A DNA stretch of 64,000 nucleotides from [Mycobacterium] zoologicum (GTDB taxonomy: Bacteria; Actinomycetota; Actinomycetes; Mycobacteriales; Mycobacteriaceae), in contig NZ_CP083985.1 of the NCBI RefSeq assembly GCF_020172665.1, positions 571,670 through 635,669 on the forward strand, written 5' to 3'. The position numbers were made by a program, and so were the translations under genes. Below are positions 58,976 to 64,000 of the stretch, one piece after another. The stretch's first letter is position 1. Each line of letters opens with the position of its first letter. The notes below the pieces were generated by a model that saw nothing but the letters and a program-made list of their open reading frames with translations, had not been told where the DNA came from and did no database searches.

Positions 58976-59965
58976 ATGCGCGCATTCGTCACCGGCGGAA
59001 CCGGTTTCGTCGGCTCGAATCTGGTGGCCGCACTGCTGGATCGCGGCATGGAAGTCCGGGTGCTGCGGCGGGCGACATCACCGATGGCCGCGCTGGAGGG
59101 CTTGGACTGCGAGACCCGGATCGGCGACGTCAACGACGGGGTGGACGCCCTGACCGAGGCGATGGCCGACTGCGACTGGGTGTTTCACACCGCGGCGATC
59201 TCCGACTACTGGCGCTACCGCACCCAGACCCGGCTGTACCGCACCAACGTCGACGGAACCCGCGATATGACCGAGGCCGCCCTGCGTGCCGGGGTGAAGC
59301 GGTTCGTCTACACCAGTTCGCTTGCCGCCCTGGGCGTTCCGAAGCGGGGGCATCATCTGGTGGAGACCGACCAGTTCAATATCCGGCCGCGGAAGTTCCC
59401 CTACGGGCACAGCAAGTACCTCGCCGAAGCGGAGTTGCAGAAGGCTGTTGCGGCCGGCCTGCCGGTGGTGATCGTCAACCCGTCGGTGGTGATCGGGCCC
59501 CGCGACGTCAACCGGATCGCCAGCGCCATGATCGTCGAGGCCAAGCGCGGCCGGCTGTGGTTCGCCGCCCCGGGCGGAACCAACTTCGTCTCCGTCGACG
59601 ACGTGGTGGCTGGCCACATCGCGGCCGCCGACCGCGGCCGGGTCGGCGAGCGCTACATCCTGGGCGGGGAGAACCTGCCGTTCCGTGAGGTGTTCACCGC
59701 AGCCAACGAGCTTTTCGGCCGGGGCGCTCCCTCGATCGTGTTGCCGCGCTGGGTGATTCCGGTGGCGGCGGCCGGCGTCAGTGCGGCACGCACGGTAGTC
59801 GGCCCCCGGCTGCCGATTGACGCCCGCCAGATGCGCCTGTCGACCGCGGACATCTACGCCGACCCCGGCAAGTCCCACAACGAGCTGGGCGTGCCGTTCA
59901 CGCCGTTCCGTACCGCGCTGCAGGCCGGTTATGAGTGGTACCGCGACAACGGCTACCTGGATTAG
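58976..59965 (+). CDS. Extended SDR (NAD-dependent epimerase/dehydratase family)
   Basis: A 329-residue extended SDR, 5 bp after the NRPS stop. NAD(P) motif VTGGTGFVGSNLVAALLDRG at residues 5-24. Catalytic Ser in VYTSSLAALG, Tyr-Lys in FPYGHSKYLAEAE. The pattern fits dihydroflavonol-reductase/3-beta-HSD/OleD-like ketone reductases more than sugar epimerases. In context it may reduce a ketone made by the KASIII domain. Last gene of the operon; no transporter, PPTase or regulator follows. Confidence 0.87.
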   Translation: MRAFVTGGTGFVGSNLVAALLDRGMEVRVLRRATSPMAALEGLDCETRIGDVNDGVDALTEAMADCDWVFHTAAISDYWRYRTQTRLYRTNVDGTRDMTEAALRAGVKRFVYTSSLAALGVPKRGHHLVETDQFNIRPRKFPYGHSKYLAEAELQKAVAAGLPVVIVNPSVVIGPRDVNRIASAMIVEAKRGRLWFAAPGGTNFVSVDDVVAGHIAAADRGRVGERYILGGENLPFREVFTAANELFGRGAPSIVLPRWVIPVAAAGVSAARTVVGPRLPIDARQMRLSTADIYADPGKSHNELGVPFTPFRTALQAGYEWYRDNGYLD

Positions 59966-60185
59966 CTGCGACAGCAGCGAATCGGCGGGGGCGGTGCTGA
60001 GCTCGCATCCACATCGATTCGATCCGCGCGGCAGATGCAATGACCGTGGCTTCGCCATGTGTCCGGCCGCCGGTACTGCGAGAATTACTGCCCCAACGTG
60101 TTTGAGTGTCCCTGGGCGCCTACTCAGTTGGCCGTCGGTGGCGGGTGGGGTTGGAAGGGCCGCGTGTTGACGGCGTGGCCGCCGA

Positions 60186-60446
60186 TCAAGTGGTCAGGTA
60201 CTCCACGAGCGCGCGCCGGATTGTCTCGCCCCGACTCACGCCTTCGAGTTCTGCTCGGGTGTCCACCAACGTCACCAGGTCGTCGGGCAGGCGCACCGAG
60301 TAGGTGCTCGCGGCTTCATCCCCTATCGACGGTCGGCCTCGGCGGCGCAGCTTCTCCTCAGGGATGCCTGCTTCGGCCTCGGCAACGAGCCGGTCCACTC
60401 CTGCGTTGTCCAGCGGTGGATGGGTCTGCTTCTGCGTGTGGGTCAT
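60186..60446 (-). CDS. Ribbon-helix-helix antitoxin-like protein
   Basis: An 86-residue protein. The RHH core (TYSVRLPDDLVTLVDTRAEL then GVSRGETIRRALVEYL) occupies the C-terminal half. The N-terminal part is an unstructured linker with EKLRRRGRPS. One base separates it from the upstream partner's stop, typical of toxin-first TA pairs. DNA-binding antitoxin role inferred. Confidence 0.75.
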   Translation of the reverse strand: MTHTQKQTHPPLDNAGVDRLVAEAEAGIPEEKLRRRGRPSIGDEAASTYSVRLPDDLVTLVDTRAELEGVSRGETIRRALVEYLTT

Positions 60447-60447
60447 A

Positions 60448-60738
60448 TCATCGCCTGCCTCGTGCTCGGAGGGCTTTCTCCAGTTCTTTCGGACGGGCCT
60501 TCATGCAGTGGATGACGCGCCCGCCGGGGGTGTCATGAAGGATGAGCAACTCCAGCAGCGTCAGGTCGCGGGCGAAGCCGAAAACCCAGGTGCGCGGCGG
60601 ATCGTCATCCTCGATGTCATAGTCGATGTGCCGGTGTTCTAGAGCGTGAAGGATGTCGTCGCGCGTCCACTTTCGCTTGAGCGCGGTGGGGCCAATCTCC
60701 ACACGAATATCGTAACACGTAAATACAGGGTGTCGCAC
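60448..60738 (-). CDS. Putative toxin partner, unrecognised family
   Basis: A 96-residue protein from GTG 60738 (GTG 60702 is an equally possible start, giving 84 residues). Contains WTRDDILHALEHRHIDYDIE, an acidic patch DDDPPR, and a conserved-looking LLILHDTPGGRVIHCMKARP with a basic tail. The arrangement with the RHH gene suggests a type II toxin. It does not match BrnT, RelE or PIN motifs that I know. Confidence 0.55.
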   Translation of the reverse strand: MRHPVFTCYDIRVEIGPTALKRKWTRDDILHALEHRHIDYDIEDDDPPRTWVFGFARDLTLLELLILHDTPGGRVIHCMKARPKELEKALRARGRR

Positions 60739-60894
60739 CCGGCGCCGGCACCCATACAGAGACGGCGTGTTTGGCCAGCAGGTAGATTAGCGACGCATCG
60801 GAACTCTCGGACTTCTCTACCGCGGTTCACTCAGCATGACCAGCGCATTCCCTGGTACGACACACCATCTCGAAGTTGGTCGCGAGTCGGGAAA

Positions 60895-62157
60895 CTACCC
60901 CCTGGGAGCCGAGAGGGCGTCGATGGGGACGACTGCAAGCCGGTCGCCGAGTGGCTGGGCTTGTGGGCCGGTGTGGAGGATGAGGCCGCCGGCGAAGCGT
61001 GCGCCGACGCTGTCACGGAGTCGGGCGATCCAGCGGGTGTCTTTGCCGCGGAGGGTTGCCGCCGACTTGATCTCGATCGCGGCGATGCGGCCGTCTGCGG
61101 TTTCCAGTATCAGGTCGACCTCGGCACCATCTCGATCGCGATAGTGAAACAGTCGAGGCGTCAGCTCAGACCAGCCGAGTTGTCGCCGGAGTTCTGAGAT
61201 CACGAAAGTCTCGATGATGGCCCCCGCCGCGTCCGGGTTGGCATTCGGTCCGGCTCCGGCGGGCGAGACATTGACGAGGCGAGCGGCCAGTCCGGAGTCC
61301 AGGAGCAGGACTTTCGGTCGATCGATTACACGCTTCGAAAGGTTGGTCGACCATGCCGGTATGCGGTCGATGAGATACAGGGTCTCGAGGAGATCGAGGT
61401 AGGGCGGCAGGGTACGCACGGGGATCTCGGTGCCGGCCGCCAGGGAACTCAGATTGAGCTCAGATGCGCTGCGCGCAGCCAAGAGTCGCAGAAGCCGCGG
61501 CAGGTCGGCGATGCGGTGGAGATTTGAGACATCAGGTGCATCGCGTTGGACGATGCGGTCGACGTAGTTGTCCAGCCATGCGTTTCGGCGTCTGGTCGAT
61601 GGTCGATTGACGACTTCGGGGTAGCTGCCGGTACAGGCGCGGGTGAGATAGTCATGACGGGTCAGGCTGCTTGCGTGACCGAGAAAGAGATCGCCGGCGA
61701 ACAGCCGGTCGATGAAGGTCTCGGTGACTCCGGCGAGTTCGCCTTGACTGAATCCGAAGAGCTCGAGGCTCTCCGCCCTGCCGGCGAGACTGTCCTCGGT
61801 CGCTGGAAGCTGCAAGAGGTTGGCGGATCCGGTGAGCAGATATCGCCCTGGCCGCTGGTCGGTGTCAACGGCGGCCTTGAGTGCAAGGACCAGTTCTGGG
61901 ACCCGTTGCACTTCGTCGATCGTGAGCAGCCCGTCGGGGAACTGACGAACGAAGCCGTGGGGATCTGTGGCCGCTGCGGTTCGGGTCACGTCATCGTCGA
62001 GCGTGACCAATCGCCCGCCGCGGTGGCGGGTGATCTCGGCCGCCAGGGTGGACTTGCCAACCTGTCGCGCGCCCTGAACGACGACGATCCGTGTGTCGGC
62101 CAGTGTCTCTTCGACCCTCGGACGCAGGTTTCGAGCAACGCGGGACGGCACGCTCAC
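60895..62157 (-). CDS. AAA-family ATPase with DUF4143 domain
   Basis: A 420-residue protein. Walker A in VVVQGARQVGKSTLAAEI near residue 35, Walker B-like in LLTIDEVQRV, and LLTGSANLLQLPATEDSLAG. The C-terminal DUF4143 part has LPPYLDLLETLYLIDRIPAW, then RDGAEVDLILE and AIEIKSAATLRG, resembling a PD-(D/E)xK nuclease core. GTG 62157 is the preferred start: the frame continues 68 codons upstream, but that stretch encodes the DNA repeats. Related proteins are common on accessory DNA; role unknown, possibly DNA maintenance or defence. Confidence 0.88.
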   Translation of the reverse strand: MSVPSRVARNLRPRVEETLADTRIVVVQGARQVGKSTLAAEITRHRGGRLVTLDDDVTRTAAATDPHGFVRQFPDGLLTIDEVQRVPELVLALKAAVDTDQRPGRYLLTGSANLLQLPATEDSLAGRAESLELFGFSQGELAGVTETFIDRLFAGDLFLGHASSLTRHDYLTRACTGSYPEVVNRPSTRRRNAWLDNYVDRIVQRDAPDVSNLHRIADLPRLLRLLAARSASELNLSSLAAGTEIPVRTLPPYLDLLETLYLIDRIPAWSTNLSKRVIDRPKVLLLDSGLAARLVNVSPAGAGPNANPDAAGAIIETFVISELRRQLGWSELTPRLFHYRDRDGAEVDLILETADGRIAAIEIKSAATLRGKDTRWIARLRDSVGARFAGGLILHTGPQAQPLGDRLAVVPIDALSAPRG

Positions 62158-62178
62158 CGCAACAGCGTATCTGGATTT

Positions 62179-62257
62179 CGCCGATTCGCGAGAATACTCT
62201 CGCCGATTCGCGGAACTTATTTCGCCGATTCGCGGTATATGTGCTCGCCGATTCACT
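62179..62257. repeat. Four 22-bp-spaced iterons upstream of the AAA/DUF4143 gene
   Basis: CGCCGATTCGCG occurs exactly at 62179, 62201 and 62223, and as CGCCGATTCACT at 62246: spacings 22, 22 and 23 bp, about two helical turns. They start 22 bp upstream of GTG 62157 and lie on one face of the helix. Likely an operator for the gene itself or for a local DNA-binding protein. The rest of the 62158-62523 gap holds an HNH-like relic and the promoter below. Confidence 0.85.
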
Positions 62258-62349
62258 GAATTTGGCCGGTGTCGGTGCCGTCGCCGCCGGGCGTCGGGAC
62301 TCGAATCTCCAGCAGGCTCACTAGTACGAACTACCTCACGTGTCGCGAA

Positions 62350-62440
62350 CGACACCCCCATGCCCTCGAAGGTGCTTTTACCTGCGATTTTTGTTGATGC
62401 TCCAGGTCCAAAGCGGCACAGACAACCGACCTTTGTCGCA
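62350..62440 (-). pseudogene. Fragment of an HNH-nuclease-like gene, copy 1
   Basis: On the minus strand this encodes TKVGCLCRFGP and ASTKIAGKST, homologous to SKVRCLCHFDHV and PSTKQLVKS of the second relic at 63010-63260. The plus strand shares TGTTGATG and CACAGACAAC at equal spacing with that copy. A TAA interrupts the frame just upstream, so it is not a gene. It flanks the BrnT/BrnA-like pair on the left. Confidence 0.5.
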
Positions 62441-62509
62441 GGTCGTTAATCTACCTGCATCCAACTGCCAGGAGTCGCCTAACACTGAGCGGAATTAGTA
62501 TCGTTACGG

Positions 62510-62515
62510 TATAAT
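62510..62515 (+). promoter_or_regulatory. -10 element for the BrnT/antitoxin-like pair
   Basis: TATAAT, a consensus -10, ends 8 bp before GTG 62524, fitting a leaderless transcript starting at that codon. No good -35 is seen. Confidence 0.55.
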
Positions 62516-62523
62516 TTCTACTC

Positions 62524-62658
62524 GTGCTTGACTTCGAGTTTGACCACGAGATCGACGGTCGATGCTGGTCAGCGGTGGTGACCTACCGAGGCGAGCACGT
62601 TCGAATCATCTCGGTACGCCGCTCACGCGAAGGAGAGGCAGCGATCTATGAAAGCTAA
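62524..62658 (+). CDS. Short BrnT-like toxin C-terminus (truncated or minimal toxin)
   Basis: 44 codons from GTG: FEFDHEIDGRCWSAVVTYRG then HVRIISVRRSREGEAAIYES. The final part matches the BrnT C-terminus (RIISAR..T..ER..YE), and the stop overlaps the antitoxin ATG as in brnTA operons. About 45 N-terminal residues of normal BrnT are missing: an in-frame TAA lies 9 bp upstream of the GTG. It may be a truncated gene or a minimal form. A leaderless promoter supports transcription. Confidence 0.5.
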   Translation: MLDFEFDHEIDGRCWSAVVTYRGEHVRIISVRRSREGEAAIYES

Positions 62659-62884
62659 CGAGTTCGACGAACGGTTCGACAACGGCCAGGACATGGCCAC
62701 TGCCCTCGATGCCGCGCGAGCACGACGGCCTGGGGAGGAGCACCGGCGCGTCAACGTCGACTTCCCCGCGTGGATGATCGCCCAACTCGACCGCGAAGCG
62801 ACCCGGCTAGGCGTAACCCGGCAATCACTCATCAAAGTCTGGATCGCGGAGAAGCTGGACAATGGCGGACACACCGCGGCCTGA
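62648..62884 (+). CDS. BrnA/CopG-type antitoxin-like protein
   Basis: A 78-residue protein, MKANEFDERFDNGQDMATAL, then RVNVDFPAWMIAQLDREATR with LGVTRQSLIKVWIAEKL: a ribbon-helix-helix DNA-binding end as in BrnA. ATG overlaps the BrnT-like stop by 11 bases. If the toxin is inactive this could be an orphan antitoxin. Confidence 0.82.
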   Translation: MKANEFDERFDNGQDMATALDAARARRPGEEHRRVNVDFPAWMIAQLDREATRLGVTRQSLIKVWIAEKLDNGGHTAA

Positions 62885-63009
62885 CCGCCAGATGTCTCGA
62901 GTCCTCCAAGCCTGAATGCCGCACGGTCGGGCCGGTTGGTGGATCGCAACCAGGCTCACCGATGGATGTCATCTGGCGCGTTCTAAACATGTCCCCTGGT
63001 CTCACCAAC

Positions 63010-63260
63010 GACTTCACCAGCTGCTTTGTTGATGGAACATGGTCGAAATGACACAGACAACGCACCTTGGACAGTTCGGTTCCGCCGCCGTGCTCCCAGT
63101 GGGTGATGTGGTGGTGCACCATCACGGTGGTGTACTGGCCGTGGGGGCGGCGGCCGGCTTCGGTGTCCCATCCGGTCTCGTGAAAACTGAATCCGCGCAG
63201 CACGCGGAGTATGCCATCCCGGAGCTCTTCGACCGACCGCCGCCGACTCGGCGCTCCTGG
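63010..63260 (-). pseudogene. HNH-nuclease-like relic, copy 2
   Basis: The minus-strand frame gives LRVLRGFSFHETGWDTEAG, then TTVMVHHHITHWEHGGGTEL and SKVRCLCHFDHV: an HNH-type zinc/nuclease core (HHxxHWxxGG, CLC). An in-frame TGA lies near 63260 and no proper start or N-terminal domain follows, so it is broken. Similar C-terminal cores occur in DUF222/13E12-type mycobacterial repeat proteins. Other frames between 62885 and 63460 show no convincing gene. Confidence 0.45.
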
Positions 63261-63459
63261 TCAGTTCCGGCACGATCTGGACGGCGCTGACGCCGCGTGT
63301 TGAAGATCTGGCGGGCCTCTCGAGCATCGGCTTCGGCGGCCCGGGTTCTGGGCTGCCGCAGTTCGGCGGCCATGCCCCAGTCTCCGCTGTCAACGATGGT
63401 TTCGCGGGCCTGGGGATGCTGTGTCATCACTGAGATGATCTGCGGATGGGTCAATAAAA

Positions 63460-63627
63460 GAGCGTGACACCTGAGGTTTGTGACCGCCGAACGCCGCTAC
63501 GCATAGACAAGAAAACCACATGTCAAACCGTACAATCCGAGCGTCGATGCATCAAAACGTACTATCCGTATGTCAAGGCCGAGAAATTTGACTTTCGGTA
63601 TTTTCTTGCTAGCTTAGCTCACACTGA
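63460..63627. other. AT-rich non-coding segment before the PGRS-type gene
   Basis: About 170 bp clearly richer in A/T than the rest of the window (for example AAGAAAACCACATGTCAAAC). No gene, RNA or repeat seen. It may hold the promoter of the next gene or be foreign sequence left by recombination. Confidence 0.4.
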
Positions 63628-64000
63628 GTGTTCGGTTACGGGGTTGGTGCGGCCAGTGCGGTAGGCGCCTTCTTGGCGTTCGGGTTGGGGCCGATGGCTG
63701 CGGCTCCTGCGGCGCAGGCCGAGTTCGATTTCTTCGGTCTGGATCTGGACTGGCTGTCGTGGGACACGGCCTGGTGGGATGCGGGGTCGGCGGCGTTCAC
63801 GCTGCCTGATGGCAGCCCGGACAGTTGGGTGGAGTTCGACACCCAGCTCTACGACATGCTCTACACCCCGATTCAGTCGTTCTTGGACGACCCGGCCAGC
63901 GCGGGCCTGTTGAATCTGATCAACATGCCTTTCGCCGGTCTGGGCGGCGCGTGTGGGTTGATCTGCAACGGCGCCGACGCGCACCTCGATGACAACGGTG
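63628..64000 (+). CDS. N-terminus of a second PGRS-family-type exported protein, cut by window end
   Basis: 124 codons open to the right edge from GTG 63628; a TGA lies directly upstream in frame, so the start cannot be earlier. Sequence [20 protein letters not shown] then AAAPAAQA-E is a signal-peptide core shared with the left-edge PGRS protein (VGAFLAFG). Then a Trp-rich DWLSWDTAWWD region and the linker GLICNGADAHLDDNG, typical just before PGRS repeats. The usual Arg-rich n-region is missing, so the start may be damaged. Confidence 0.75.
   Translation, partial: MFGYGVGAASAVGAFLAFGLGPMAAAPAAQAEFDFFGLDLDWLSWDTAWWDAGSAAFTLPDGSPDSWVEFDTQLYDMLYTPIQSFLDDPASAGLLNLINMPFAGLGGACGLICNGADAHLDDNG

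Noticed and set aside
55524..58985. 1153-residue minus-strand frame over the NRPS
   Set aside because: Antisense shadow; the plus strand has A, PCP and KASIII motifs throughout.
58976..59965. Sugar epimerase producing a glycosyl donor for the operon product
   Set aside because: No glycosyltransferase is in the operon and motifs fit ketone reductases better.
59977..59987. Single GCGAATCGGCG, the reverse complement of the iteron core
   Set aside because: One isolated copy just after the SDR stop; chance is likely.
60059..60538. 159-residue plus-strand frame with a Cys-rich start
   Set aside because: It overlaps the RHH gene and its partner in antisense and lacks family resemblance past the first 20 residues. 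The 59966-60185 gap shows nothing else.
62179..62257. CRISPR array
   Set aside because: Repeat units are 12 bp with 10-11-bp gaps and only four copies; too short for repeat-spacer structure and no cas genes nearby.
62306..62320. tRNA T-loop-like GACTCGAATCTCC
   Set aside because: No cloverleaf, acceptor stem or anticodon arm could be built around it.
62158..62361. N-terminal extension of the AAA/DUF4143 protein
   Set aside because: The extra 68 codons translate the iterons and have no domain similarity; family length fits the GTG at 62157.

Overview
The window is high-GC actinobacterial DNA from a non-tuberculous Mycobacterium. This is inferred from PGRS-type glycine repeats, mshA, hbhA, ramB, senX3-regX3, a FAAL-loaded polyketide synthase, and a long block whose gene order I recall as that of M. 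tuberculosis Rv0457c to Rv0491. No database search was possible, so all names rest on recognised motifs and remembered synteny. Bases 1-19 are the Tn5/Nextera mosaic-end adapter, so the left edge is a sequencing contig end lying inside a PGRS gene.

Layout. (1) 20-3171: a minus-strand PGRS protein with a Sec-type signal peptide instead of a PE domain, cut by the contig end. (2) 3.4-13.6 kb: accessory metabolism (LuxR-type ATPase regulator, aldo/keto reductase, D-aminoacylase-like amidohydrolase, VOC and DinB proteins, aldehyde dehydrogenase, two membrane proteins). (3) 13.6-46.3 kb: the Rv0457c-Rv0491-like core. It carries an S9 peptidase, an aldehyde dehydrogenase with its DUF779 partner, lpdC, ramB with icl and fadB2 (glyoxylate shunt and lipid use), madR, hbhA, deoC, paired DUF2993 proteins, murB, an L,D-transpeptidase, Rv0485-like ROK regulator with mshA (mycothiol), gpm1 and senX3-regX3 (phosphate sensing). 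Against the remembered M. tuberculosis order, a VapBC module, a YefM-YoeB module, a second DUF2993 gene, a cutinase and a fused phytol-kinase/DUF92 membrane protein are added. The cyclopropane-synthase pair umaA/pcaA is missing between fadB2 and madR. (4) 46.5-60.0 kb: a three-gene operon, FAAL-ACP-KS-AT-KR-ACP / C-A(Ser)-PCP-KASIII-pseudoKASIII / extended SDR. This is the strongest candidate for an undescribed system. (5) 60.2-63.6 kb: an accessory patch with two toxin-antitoxin-like pairs, an AAA/DUF4143 ATPase preceded by four 22-bp-spaced iterons, and two relics of an HNH-nuclease-like gene. (6) 63.6-64.0 kb: the start of a second PGRS-type protein.

How the genes work together. RamB, icl, fadB2 and the Rv0466-like thioesterase form a fatty-acid/acetate-use neighbourhood with RamB-like sites upstream of icl. 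A leaderless polycysteine peptide precedes the Rv0485-mshA-Rv0487 operon and probably couples mycothiol synthesis to cysteine supply. In the biosynthetic operon, a fatty acid would be activated by FAAL, extended and reduced once, joined to serine by the NRPS module, and released or further condensed by the KASIII pair. The SDR would then act on the product. These roles are predictions from domain content.
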